This document shows, piece by piece, positions 10,153 to 21,355 of a DNA stretch of 64,000 nt. The stretch comes from Zingiber officinale. Its lineage: Eukaryota > Streptophyta > Magnoliopsida > Zingiberales > Zingiberaceae. The notes under the pieces were generated by a model that worked only from the letters and a program-made list of their open reading frames with translations, was not told the DNA's origin and ran no database searches. Made by a program: the position numbers and the translations under genes. Each line of letters begins with the position of its first letter. The stretch's first letter is position 1. The stretch is taken from positions 116,851,794 through 116,915,793 of the forward strand of contig NC_055991.1 of NCBI RefSeq assembly GCF_018446385.1. Direction: 5' to 3'.

Positions 10153-11487
10153 ATGTCTCAGATTGAAGGCTTCAGCACGGTACGTCCTCCCCTATTCAAC
10201 GGGAATGACTTTCCGTACTGGAAGAAAATGATGGAAGTCTACCTGAAGAGGACTTCGACCAATGGCTCAGCATCATAAAAGCCTACAGAGCACCAGTTGA
10301 CAACTCCGGAAATCCACTGGATCCGGAACAGTGGATTCCGGACATGAAGAAGAAAGCATCGACGGAGAACAAGGCAATCAACACGCTACAATGCAGACTG
10401 ATAAGGGAAGAGCTGAACCGGGTAGGACCGCACCAGAACACGAAAGAACTTTGGAACAAGTTGATCGAGCTGCACGAAGGAACCAGCGACGCTAAGGTAA
10501 TGAAACGTGATTTGTTATTAAATAGAATATTTAATATAAAAATGCAGGAAGGAGAAACGAAGAGTCAGCTTCACACGAGGATCAAGGACATCCTTAATGG
10601 GCTCCACGCGATAGGCCACCAGATGGAAAACAGAGATCAATAAGGTACGCGTTAAACGCTTTTCCGCGTAACACTTTGTGGGCATCTATCGTGGATGCCT
10701 ACAAAATCTCTAAAAATTTATCGAAATTAAAATTAGATGAACTGTTTTGCGAATTAGAATTACACGAGTAAACTAATGTTAGGACCGAGAAAGGTATTGC
10801 TTTGTTTACAGGTTCCTCCAAAGAAAAGAAGAACAAGCCTGAACCTGAAGAAGATTCTGACCAGGATTCTGAAGACGAAGAGTACCTGGTGAACCTGGTA
10901 AGGAATATGTTCACTAGGAGGAAGAAGAGCTTCAGCAAGAAGGACCTGAAGAAGATCAACTCTCCAACCGAACCAAGGAATGTGATGTGCTTCGGGTATA
11001 ACAAGAAGGGCCACTGCAAGAACGAGTGCCCGAGATTGAAGAATGACAAACCGAAGATGACCAAAAAGAAGGCCCTCAAAGCAACGTGGGACGACTCTTC
11101 CTCGGATGAATCGGAGGCCGAAGATCAGAAACACCAGAGCCACCTCGTGCTGATGGCCCGTGAAGCAGAGTCGGAGGACGAATTGGAAGACGGGTCTGAA
11201 CCCGAATCGAGCCACAAGTCCGTACTCGTTTCTGAAGGTTCCGAAGAGGTATACCAAAATTTAAATCAAAAATTCTTTAAAATGATTTCTTGTTAAATAG
11301 GAAATTAGTTAAATTAGAAAATGAAAACAAATTACTCCTTGAGGAAAACCAAAACCTCAAGGAACAAATTACAAAACATAATCCAACTCAAGATCTAACA
11401 CTTGAGGAGGAGAATTTATCACTAAAAATAGAAATTAATAAATTAAAAGAAATCTTAGAAAAATTTATAACAAGATCTAAAAATTAG
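10153..11487 (+). pseudogene. Decayed copia-type gag
   Basis: ATG at 10153 opens MSQIEGFSTVRPPLFNGNDF and then PYWKKMMEVYLK, the usual start of plant copia gag, but the frame is lost within about 100 bases. It resumes at 10344-10643 (NTKELWNKLIELHEG, then IKMQEGETKSQLHTRIKDI) and at 10802-11296, with a zinc knuckle CFGYNKKGHCKNEC in which the second Cys is Tyr, followed by an acidic Ser/Asp/Glu region. The 11290-11487 piece is a Leu/Glu/Lys coiled coil. Just beyond it a WVPK peptide resembles the gag end of element 54981-62160. At least two frame breaks make it non-functional. Confidence 0.85.
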
Positions 11488-12339
11488 ATTTAATCTTAAA
11501 TAATCAAAAAGTAATTTACAACAAAATCGAACTTAGCTATAAGTCAAGTTCAAATAAAATATTTAAATCATTAATAACCCAACATAAACCAACAAGTAAA
11601 GCTTGGGTTCCGAAAGCGTGTTTAACCACGCAAGTAGGACTTAACCAATACTACATACCCAAAGAGAAAATATATTATATAAAACCAAATTAAAAATTAA
11701 AATACAAACCTAGACCAACAAATTCAAAATCTAAATATTTTAAGCCACACCAAAACTTAGAATATCATCAAATAAATTACAACTACAAAAAGAACAGACA
11801 TAAACCAAGAACCAAAAATTAAAGGCCAATGATTCAGGGGAAGACTCCAGAATAGCTGACACCTCCAAAACTAACCTACCCAACAGGGTAACCCAAACCA
11901 ACCTACCCAGCAGGATAATAAGGACTAATTAGAAAGAGACTAAGTTTAATTTGACTCATGGTACTGGTGAAATTTTGGATGATAGTACGTTAGGGAAGCT
12001 CATTCTATGCATGTCTAGGAAGATATGACTTTGACCTGGTGCATTTGGCTAAGTGGAACTAACCAAAGCTACCCTCTATGGATCCTAACTAGTTAGACCA
12101 AGGTTTTATATTAAGTTCAGTGGATAGGACTATTTGGAAAACCTCGAAGGCATAGTTACTTTAATGATGTCCAAGTGAATCACCATAGCCTAGAAGTTTA
12201 TCCAAAGAATGCATATTTGTTGAGCCCAAAGCTAAACTTGAATCTAACACAAAGTTAAACCAAATCCTAAAATTGAACCTAATTCATCTCACAAAATTAT
12301 AGGATTTCCTGATTAAAAACATAAATCGGGTGAGATGAC
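11488..12339. other. AT-rich internal region, no intact gene
   Basis: Short open fragments around 11590-11690 (AWVPKACLTTQ, QYYIPKEKIYY) look like the tail of gag or its junction to a lost pol. The rest, including a short open stretch near 11940-12030, is unassigned. Confidence 0.5.
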
Positions 12340-13265
12340 TAAGGACTCAATTTAAATTAAATTAAAATTAAATTAAAGATTTAAATTAAATTATATTAAA
12401 ATTAAACTAAATTAAATTAAAATTTTAAATTAAAATTTTAATTAAATTAAATTAAAATTAACCTAAAAACTTTAAAAATTATTTTATTTTTATTTTAAAA
12501 AAAACTTTAAAATTTATTTTAAAAATTCCTTTAAAAACTACTTTAAAATTATATTAAAAACCTTAAAAATTATTTTAAAAATTCCTTTAAAAAAGTTAAA
12601 AACTACTTTAAAAATTCCTTTAAAAATGTTAAAAACTACTTTAAAAATTATTTTAAAAATTCCTTTAAAAACTACTTTAAAAATTATTTAAAAAACTTTA
12701 AAAATTATTTTAAAAACTTTAAAAACTACTTTAAAAATTATTTTAAAAATTCTTTTAAAAACTTTAAAAATTATTTTAAGAATTCCTTTAAAAACTTTAA
12801 AAACTATTTTAAAAATTATTTTAAAAACTTTAAAAATTATTTTAAAAACTTTAAAAATTATTTTAAAAACTTTAAAAATTATTTTTTAAAAAATAAAAAT
12901 TATTTTAAAAATTCTTTTAAAAACTTTAAAAAATATTTTAAAAATTATTTAAAAATTATTTTAAAAATTCTTAAAAAGAATTAAAAATTACTTTAAAAAT
13001 TCTTTTAAAAACTTTAAAAAAATATTTTAAAAATTCTTTTAAAAACTTTAAAAATTATTTTATAAATTCTTTTAAAAACTATTTTATAAATTATTTTTTT
13101 AAAAAAACTTTAAAAACCTTTTTATTTTAAAAACTCTTTTAAAACTTTAAAAATCTCTTTTTTAAAAAAAATATTTTAAAAAAAATCTTAAAAATTCTTT
13201 TAAAAACTTTAAAAATTATTTTAAAAAAATTCTTTTAGAAACTTTAAAAATTATTTTAAAAAAAC
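12340..13265. repeat. About 920-bp A/T-tract array with 10-11-bp phasing
   Basis: Almost only A and T, made of alternating ctttaaaaatta and ttttaaaaac blocks, so T-tract/A-tract junctions recur about every 10-11 bases. It directly precedes the GC-rich palindrome/TATA island at 13298. Confidence 0.85.
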
Positions 13266-13297
13266 CAAAGTAAAAAATCAGGGGTGTGCGCCCCTGG

Positions 13298-13410
13298 TAT
13301 TCCCTTCCGGGGCGCCCGGAAGGGACTCCGGGCGCCCCACCTCGCCTTATCCCGGGCGCCCGGGAACGGTTCGGGCGCCCGCAACCCCCTCTATATAGGG
13401 GGGCAGGGGC
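13298..13410 (+). promoter_or_regulatory. Internal promoter-like island (gggcgccc palindromes plus TATA)
   Basis: Four gggcgccc-type palindromes in about 80 bases, followed by ctatatagg at 13391-13399. This repeats the layout of the element's own LTR promoter at 9340-9506. No transcript evidence is available. Confidence 0.6.
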
Positions 13411-13649
13411 GCCCTCTCCTTTTGCCCCACATCTTCTTCACTCTCGTTAAGGTTCCTTCCGAGTTTTACCGCGAGAGTGATCAAAATTAAAATTTTACTT
13501 CATTCCGCGATTATTACGCTGTTGCGAATCAACCGAGGTCATCATCTCTAAAAATTTAGTCACGATGCCTCGATAACTCTCTTTGTCCTCCTAAGTTTCT
13601 TTAAATATTTCACTGATTACTTGCTTAAGTATAGATTTTTTATATAATG

Positions 13650-13880
13650 TAGAAAACGCTCTAGATCTGGTGCTGGTCCCTCGGCTGCTAGTATTGACCC
13701 TAGTTTCCCTACTGACGAACTTAGGATTAAGTTTGAATCGACTATTTATGTGCCTATTAGGACTAAGTGCCTAGATAGAGAGTTTATCTTACGTTCATGT
13801 GTTCCAGTTATAGAGGTTATTAGCCACTATAACTTGCGGAACTTTGTTTACTGTACCAGTTCAGTAAAATAAATTTAGTA
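13650..13880 (+). pseudogene. Short unidentified ORF remnant downstream of the internal TATA
   Basis: An open stretch with coding-like composition reads RSGAGPSAASIDPSFPTDEL, then IYVPIRTKCLDREFILRSCV, then ISHYNLRNFVYC, ending at a stop near 13870. I do not recognise the family. It sits about 260 bases beyond the internal TATA box and could be a remnant of an extra element gene. Confidence 0.4.
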
Positions 13881-13899
13881 GCTAACTGGTTAGACAGAT

Positions 13900-14874
13900 T
13901 TTATAATGTCAGGTTCAAGGAGAGGTTAATTATTTTTATTTACTTTTTACAAAATATCTCTTTTTAAAAACAAATCAAAACTCAGTGTTTAAAAATTTTA
14001 AAATTAGTTTTGAAAGATAAAATTAGTTTTTGAAAATGTGCTTTATGTCTCAAATTTTAAACTTTTCAATTTTAATCTTGAAAATGACACCTTTTAATTT
14101 AAATCTTCCAAACTTAGCTTTAAAAAGTTGGTTTTGAAAATTGGAGTCCTCAATTTTTGAAAATCATATTTGAATTTCAAAACATACTTTTGAAAATTTA
14201 TCTAAAAGGTTGTAAAATCAGATTGTACATTTTTTTAAAGTTTTTACAAAATCAAACATGATTTTGGAAATTGATTTTGAAACTAAGATTTCGTTAATTG
14301 GATTGTTTTAAACATAGGTTTATTTTCGAACTTTAAACTTTTTAAAATCATGTTAGTTCTGATATTTAGACCTTCTAAGCTTAGATTTGTAAAGTTGACT
14401 TTGAAAAATAAGTTTTGTAACTTAGATTCCTTTTTTATACTTCGTTTTGAAAAATTATATTTTTAAAATATATATATTTTTTGAAAATTGAAGGTTACAA
14501 ACTTAAAATTGAAAACAGATTTTACTTAGTTTCAAAAGTTGGTTTTGAAAATTGGATTTTACAAACTAAGTCTTGAAAAAATAAAATCTTATTTAGTTTT
14601 GAAAGTTAAAGAGTTAAATCATTTTCTATGTTATACTTCCCCAAGATAATCTGTCTTACAGTTCTAAAATTTCTTGACCTTGATTTTTTCTAACTTGTTG
14701 TTCTATATTATTTTGATGAATGCCAAAAGGGGAGGGTTAGGTGGTTAAGTTAGTTGAACGAACTGAACAGAACAAAATCTAAAAGCTAACTTAACAACCT
14801 TAAGGTTAAAGTACCTTATGCTTGGTTTCTTACATGCATATTTATCACTAACTTAACCAAGTTGTCATTGCATC
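13900..14874. other. T-rich region before the polypurine tract
   Basis: Irregular repeats of tttgaaaattgg and close variants. No coding frame seen. It ends in the gtggttaagttag region next to the polypurine tract. Confidence 0.5.
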
Positions 14875-14888
14875 AAAAAGGGGGAGAT
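14875..14888 (+). promoter_or_regulatory. Polypurine tract
   Basis: aaaaagggggagat directly before the 3' LTR, the site where plus-strand DNA synthesis starts. The same motif precedes the 3' LTR at 60344. Confidence 0.9.
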
Positions 14889-15984
14889 TGTTGGTGCGGT
14901 TAGCACTAACGGTCTAACTCAAGTTTTGATGAATGACAAAATATGTTAAGTTAGTTTTGTCGTTATCTAACACTCTGATCGAGTATGCAAGAGAAGTCCA
15001 GACAAGTCGACAGACTGACTTGATGTCTGGCACGAAACCCAGCTAGGTCGACGGGCCGACCGGATAGCTGGCACGAAGTCCAAACGGATCGACGGGCTGA
15101 CCGGACGTTTGGCACAAAGTCCAGCTACGTCGACGGGCTGACCGGATAGCTGGCGTAAAGTCCAGACGGGTCGAAGGGATGACCGGGCGTCTGACAGGTA
15201 AGTAAAGGTAAGTCACTGGAGGGGAGTGACTGTAAGTACGCATTCCCGGAAAGGAAACTTAGGCGCTAATCCGACTTAGAACCATTTCAGAACTCTAAGT
15301 CGAGATCTTGACTAGATTCCGGTCTCGGACAGACGGAATCTAATTAATACTCTAATTGTTTAACTTAAACTGTGCTAACATTCTGTTTTACAGGATATAT
15401 GTATTATATATTTTTGCCTCCGGACTAACATTTTCTTGCAGGAAGGAAGCTGTTGGAAAATTGGGGCCCGGGCGCTCGGGAGGTACCCGGGCGCCCGGAG
15501 GCAAAAACTTATCCCCGACGTCGCCTCACCAAGTGGAGTTCACTGATTGGCTCGGCTACGTCACATCCAGGGCGCCCTGAAGGTTCCAGGCGCCCCGAAC
15601 CTCCTTTATAAGGAGGGTCAAGGCTGGAGTCAGATCATTAACTTAGAACTCATAATCTGATCTCTTGTTCTCCTGTGACGCTGCAAAACTCCGACAACAC
15701 ACTGTTCCTCTAGTTTCTTTCTTTGTCGGTATTGTTTTATTTTTGTCATTAGCATTCTTATACTTAATTTGTAATCAAACCTTCGAATTGCTAGTGAATT
15801 GCCCATCAAAAGCACCCTTGTGTTCGGGCCTTGGAGTAGGAGTCGACACAGGCTCCGAACCAAGTAAATCGAACTGTGTTAGCGTTGCTCTTTTCTTTTC
15901 ACTTATACATTTTCCGCTGTGTAATCTCTCGATAAAGTTTAAAATCAATATTCACCCTCCTCTATCGACTTTCACGATCCAATA
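14889..15984 (+). mobile_element. 3' LTR of element 8768-15984
   Basis: Begins TGTTGGTGCGGTTAGC and ends CCAATA, where the usual terminal CA has become TA. It has the same hairpin array (about 14990-15195), gggcgcccgg cluster (15464-15502) and TATA (15605-15612) as the 5' copy, with scattered substitutions. Confidence 0.92.
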
Positions 15985-15989
15985 GTACG

Positions 15990-16346
15990 TACCAATGCTT
16001 TTGGACCCCATGAAAGTTGAAATAACATTTCTTTTTAAAGATGAGCTCGATTATCATGAACCTAAAATCAAATACAATAATTGTTAGAAGTTTACATATG
16101 TATTAACCAAATGTAAAATGTTTACTTACATATGATTTGAACCATGTTGCAAATTCTTCTTGGCATAAGCGATCAAACTCATGTGTCGACAATTCAGAAT
16201 ATAAATTTTCAAAAATCCTACTAAAAAAAAAATTATAACACTAATATGACATAAGAAATATAATTATAATATATAAAAGATATACTTACTCATAATATGA
16301 TGATACTTATAGATAATTTAATAAAATATATGTATGGGTTGCCCGC
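15990..16346 (-). pseudogene. CACTA transposase fragment between two insertions
   Basis: On the minus strand this reads RIFENLYSELSTHEFDRLCQ, then EEFATWFKSYV, then a probable intron (about 16070-16130), then a degenerate continuation ending in SWGPKALVRT. That joins directly to TWLTYFINGYNF at 8767. It is the region just upstream of DUF4216 in CACTA transposases. Left border: 3' LTR of the gag-only element. Right border: the gypsy element. Confidence 0.82.
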
Positions 16347-17032
16347 TGATCCTGTCCGAACCAGGAGTCAACGGACACTGGGCACGTGGCGCTCCCTGCT
16401 GGATCCTCAAGTGCTCCGGTGAACCTGCAGCAAAACCGAGCCGGGAGGGGTGTCCCGGCGACGGCCCTCCGACGCTCAAGTCAGGCGAGGAATAACAGAA
16501 AGGTGGCCTCAAGATGAAGACTTTGCATACCTCCGGTGAAGAAATGGAGGCCTTATATAGACCCCTCGAATAAGCCTGGGCGCGCCAATCAAAGCAACCA
16601 CCTGCCTTTGACCATGCCCAGGTATGGGTCTGTCAGAAGGGCCATGCCCAGATATGGATCTGTCAGAAAGACGTCCATGAGGCCATACTGCTACTGTATC
16701 AACCTTTCCATGATGTGACGGCAAGATCCTCCATCGTGCGATCTTGTGTACGGCCTAATCATCAGACATGCTTCTGCTGATATCCCATATCCCGAGCCGA
16801 GCGCATAGGCCGCTCGGCCACCTTTGTACTCTCGCCCTTATCTTGGCCGAACGGACAACCCGCTCGGCCCTTTGGCCCCAGCCGAGCGGACTCCCGCTCG
16901 GCCCTTTATCTCTAGCTCCGCTCGGACCTACTCAGCTGCTCGGCGCGGCCATCAACCGCTTAGTCAGCGCTTCATCGGTCCTTAAGCTGAGACCCTTTAG
17001 GAAGTGGGTCCCCCATTCTTACCGCCGGATCA
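16347..17032 (-). mobile_element. 3' LTR of the gypsy element
   Basis: 686 bp, about 99% identical by eye to 26554-27284 apart from a 45-bp segment missing near 16908. It contains ccgctcgg/ccgagcgg palindromic motifs (about 16795-16960) upstream, on the minus strand, of the TATA box at 16552-16560. Confidence 0.93.
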
Positions 17033-17050
17033 CTTGCCTTCCCTTCAAGT
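17033..17050 (-). promoter_or_regulatory. Polypurine tract of the gypsy element
   Basis: Minus-strand GAAGGGAAGGCAAG lies immediately before the 3' LTR. Confidence 0.75.
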
Positions 17051-17698
17051 CTAGTCGAAGGAGGCAGTGAGTCCGACTGACTGGACTATACGTGCCCGAG
17101 CGGGCGGTCGCCGCCTTTCCATAGCTTATAATATTCTTGGGGCCGTTCGGCCATTCTGCCAAATTCAGCCGTTCGGCTCTTCATTTCGGTTGTCTTGTCG
17201 CTTAATGTGGATATTTGTTTGTCTAGATCTTCTCTAAAATCACGCAAATCCTCTCCATTAAGTCGAAGCATGCGCGGTATGGGCGCATTAATTGTGCCTG
17301 GCGACAGAGCGCCACGTGGCTCTTCTCGCGTGGCGGTGATGATCCGTACGATGGGACGCTGGTTATTTTGAAACGGACGGTTAGATGATGACTTCGTCTT
17401 CCGTGACCTGCATCCGACGGACGAGGCCGACCAGCCTCGTTCGTATAAAGCCCTCGTCTTCGCCTTTTACGCCGCATTCTCTGTTTCATCGCGTATTCTC
17501 CGTCGAAGGTGCCCGCTGCTGCTGCATCATTCCGGCCGTCCCAGCTCTCGCCTCTTGGTGGTCTTCGGCTCTCTGGTGATCCTTTCTGTCTACCTTCCCT
17601 CAGTAAGCTTCTCCCTTCCCTTACAAGGCCTTCCCAACTTGTTCTGCCTCCTTTGTTCCCATTCCTTCGATTTCTTGCTATCTTTTTGCTTCTTCGAG

Positions 17699-19848
17699 AT
17701 GGCAAGCTCTTCCGAACCCGCTGTTGGTGTTCATGGCCCTTGGTACTTGACCATGGAGAGCCGATTTGATGAGGAGGGCGCTCGGCGTCTTGTTCGGACG
17801 TATGGGATTCCCGATAACTATGAAATAGTTGTAGCCGACCCGACTGACCGACCACATGACCCCCCGATCGGCACCATTTGCTTTTTTCTAGACCAATTCC
17901 AGGGCGGCCTTAGATTTCCTACCCATCCCTTTATTTTAGAGGTTTGTAACTATTTTCGCATCCCGCTCGGCCAACTTGTGCCGAATTCCTTTAGGCTGCT
18001 GAGCGGGGTGGTCGCTGCACAGTATCCCTCTTGACCCCAAAATATTCCACTTATTCTTCTACCCCAAACAATCCGAGCCGGGCACTTTTATCTTCCAAAG
18101 TAGAATAGGCTTTAGATTTTTTGATAATATGCCGACCTCCAACAAATACTGGAAGGAGTTTTTCTTCTATATCCGACTTCCCGAGCGGCCAGCATTCCAA
18201 ACCAAATGGCAGACCGCTGTGCCGACTCAGCCGGAGCTCGGCAAGTTCAGAAGCAACCCAGCCTATCTTCATGCGGCGAACTGGTTATCCGGTCAGCGAT
18301 ACAAGATCGACCAGTTGCTTCTCAAGGGGGTGTTGTATATTTTCGGATTGTCTCCCGTTCGGGCAAATCTCCCCTTCCGCATGAGTAAGGATCCTTTACT
18401 CTCTTAGTCTTTTTTGTCTAATTGATTTTAATTTCTTTTACTGCAGCTGAAGTCATGTGGCGCTCCAAGGCTACCGCTCACTTGAAATTAAAGTCCGTGG
18501 AGATTGAAGCGGCCACCAAGAAAGAGCTCGCCGAGCGGGGTCTCATCCCCAGCCGCCCGGCAGATGCAGGAGAGGGGGGAGCGCAGTTCGCCCCTGAAAC
18601 AGAAGCTGCCCCATCCGCTTCAACGGAGGTTGAGGCGGATCCTGTTTCCTCAGCCCCCACCGAGCTGGGCGTCCCCCAGGTTGGAGATCCACCATTGGAG
18701 GTTCGGCGGAAACGTCGAAGAGACTCCAGCCTTCCGCCGCCCCAAGAGGGGGAACCACAGGCGCCGATCGGCGTAACTTCGCCTGCTCGCACGCCATCAC
18801 AGATCGGGACCCCCGTGGCTTCGCCTACCGCACAGCCCTCCGGCTCTCCTCCCCGGACTCGTCGCCGCTTACGTCGGTTGGGCGAAACTTCCACCATAGG
18901 GGAGTCCTCGCATCAGGCGGCCGCAACTGAAGAAACGCCGTCCGGCCATCCGACCATCAAGACTACCCTCCGATTCCCATCGGAGGAATATTTACTGTCC
19001 TCCGATCGGCCATCGAGCCCCGTTCACGAAATAACCTTGACGGGTCCGCTCGCCAAGCTTTTTGAGGACGCGCAGATTCAAGTGGCCCTCATGACGCCCA
19101 AGCAGCTCGGCGACAACAACATGCAGCAGGCCACACAGGTAAATTCATCTTTCTTCATGTGCCATGCTATTGTTTGATTTCTGATTTTATTATTTCCTTA
19201 CAGCGTTGGGCTGAGCAAATCGCCACCAGCCACCGGCTAGCCGAGCTGGAGGATCTCCTGGAAAAACTCCAAGTATCGGGAGGTCCATCGGCCGAGCGGG
19301 AGAAACAAACCCTCGAGGCCGAACAGAAAAAGGCTGCCGATCTGGCTGCAGAGGTGGCCCGACTCGAAGACTTGGTGAAGGAGCGGGACGGGGACGTGAA
19401 GCGCGCCAGTGGCCGGAAGAGGCGAGCGATTGCTGATCTGGATAAAATGAAAGTCGAAGTCCGGGCCCTAGATCAGCAGTCTAAGAAGCTAGAGGCCGAG
19501 CTGAATACCGAGCGGGAGATCCGTTCGGCAGAACGCACAAAGGCCGAGGTGGACTTGAAGGCTGTCCAAGATACTTTAACCGCTTCCCGAGCGGCACTCA
19601 AAAAGTTTAAGGAGGGAGAGCCGAGTCGCTTAGCAGCAGCGCGCCAAGAATATCTCCACTCGGAGCAGTTCGGCGCAAAATTCCGCGACAACGTCTCCTC
19701 AACTTTCGCCGAGGCGGTCAAGGTCACCATGGCGTATTTGAAGAAGAGTGGCCACCTTCCCGAGGGAATGCATATTCCCGCCTCCGACCTGGCGGCCATG
19801 ATTGATGACATCCCGGACGCCTTTTTTAATTTTGAAGACCCTGAGTGA
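17699..19848 (+). pseudogene. Antisense extra gene of the gypsy element (three exons, frameshifted)
   Basis: Opposite in direction to gag-pol. Exon 1, 17699-18384, starts MASSSEPAVGVHGPWYLTME and carries the putative gypsy-type transposon domain (Transposase_28-like): ARRLVRTYGIP, FPTHPFILEVCNYFRIPLGQ, then after one frameshift near 18010-18025 KIFHLFFYPKQSEPGTF and RIGFRFFDNMP. Exon 2 is 18447-19138, Pro/Ser-rich. Exon 3 is 19204-19848, a coiled coil rich in Glu/Lys/Ala. Both introns are GT-AG and keep the frame. Known: some Tat-group elements (for example maize Grande) carry antisense extra genes in this position. Function unknown. Confidence 0.8.
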
Positions 19849-20219
19849 GGCGAGTTAAGTGCTTTCTGTATTTCATCCGCTCGGCGGATGCAACATATTT
19901 TGTACGTGCCGTTCGGCCCCCTTATGTTCCTTGTATTTTTTGTTTGCCTTTCATTGCCCCTCTTTACTGTGTTGCTGTTTATTCGTATAATCTGTTGGGC
20001 TCCCCGGGTTTCCTACTAAACGCCCGATCGGGTTAATCAATTGACTCGTTTCCTCAAAATCGCTTAGCGCTTAACTATACTGTTTGCATTCAGTGCACGG
20101 GAAGTATTGGCAAACCGACGGCCGATCGGACCTAATTAATTTAGTACTTGCGAACGCTCATTATTTGACGTCCTCAGTTCCGTCCAAGTTCACAGTCGCG
20201 AGTTCGGCACTCGATCTTT

Positions 20220-20990
20220 GACGGAGCTCGACGGCACGGATATTTATAGCCGATCGGCGCGGCTCTCGATCTTTAACGACGGTGCTCGTCGGCGCGGATA
20301 TTTATAGACGATCGGCGCGGCTCTCGATATTCAACGACGGTGCTCGTCGGCGCGGATGTTTATAGCCGATCGGCGCGGCTCTCGATCTTTAACGACGGTG
20401 CTCGTCGGCACGGATGTTTATAGCCGATCGGCGCGGCTCTCAATCTTTAACGACGGAGCTCGTCGGCGCGAATGTTTATAGCCGATCGGCGCGGCTCTCG
20501 ATCTTTAACGACGGTGCTCGTCGGCGCGGATGTTTATAGCCGATCGGCGCGGCTCTCGATCTTTAACGACGGTGCTCGTCGGCGCGGCTCTCGATCTTTA
20601 ACGACGGTGCTCGTCGGCGCGGCTCTCGATCTTTAACGACGGTGCTCGTCGACGCGGATGTTTATAGCCGATCGGCGCGGCTCTCGATCTTTAACGACGG
20701 TGCTCGTCGGCCTTTCGCCCGAATGTTTATAGCCGATCGGCGCAGCTCTCGATCTTTAACGACGGTGCTCGTCGGTGCGGATGTTTATAGCCGATCGGCG
20801 CGGCTCTCGATCTTTAACGACGGTGCTCGTCGGCGCAGATGTTTATAGCCGATCGGCGCGGCTCTCGATCTTTAACGACGGTGCTCGTCGGCGCGGATGT
20901 TTATAGCCGATCGGCGCGGCTCTCGATCTTTAACGACGGAGCTCGTCGGACTGTCCGCTCGGTTTTTATAGCCGGTCGGCGCGGCTCTAC
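20220..20990. repeat. 58-bp tandem repeat array inside the gypsy element
   Basis: About a dozen copies of a 58-bp unit containing tttatagccgatcggcgcgg, ctctcgatctttaacgacgg and tgctcgtcggcgcggatg. Some copies near 20570-20640 lack the tttatagccgatcgg part, giving a shorter subunit. It is non-coding and lies between the antisense gene and integrase. Confidence 0.93.
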
Positions 20991-21355
20991 GGTTTAACGT
21001 CTGGGCTAGACGACTGTCTAATTTTGACGCTTCTGTTCGGCGAAGCTTTTTTTTCCCTCCTTTCTATCACTTTTGGTTCCTTTCACCCAGCTCGGATAAC
21101 GCACTCTTGGCCGAATGGCTCAGGGTCTGCTTCGTCGAGCATTTTGGCTGGGATAATATACCTCCGTCCGAATGGTACGGGGCCTTCAATTTTAGAGCGC
21201 TTGGCGCCAATTTGATCCATTTACCTCCGGCCGAGCGGCTCGGGGCCTTCGTTCTTTTGTTGGCGATGTCTTATTTGTTCTCTTGATTTTTCGTTTCTGC
21301 ATTTCAAGTATTCAGTCGAAAAAAGTACACAAGATGATTTACATAGGCACACCTT
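20991..21355. other. Non-coding 3' region of the gypsy element
   Basis: Continues the ccgagcgg-rich composition of the element down to the integrase stop. No gene seen. Confidence 0.5.

Larger units (their letters stand above)
8768..15984 (+). mobile_element. Complete gag-only LTR retrotransposon (copia-like, non-autonomous)
   Basis: 5' LTR 8768-9878, primer site 9881-9892, gag remnant 10153-11487, a long A/T-tract region, an internal promoter-like GC island, polypurine tract 14875-14888, 3' LTR 14889-15984. The element is flanked by the 5-bp duplication gtacg (8763-8767 and 15985-15989). No protease, integrase, reverse transcriptase or RNase H is readable in the 5-kb interior, so mobilisation would need enzymes from a related element. 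It interrupts the DUF4216 frame of the CACTA gene. Confidence 0.92.

Noticed and set aside
13284..13490. 68-codon open frame over the GC island as a gene
   Set aside because: It consists of palindromes plus a TATA box; no protein similarity recognised.
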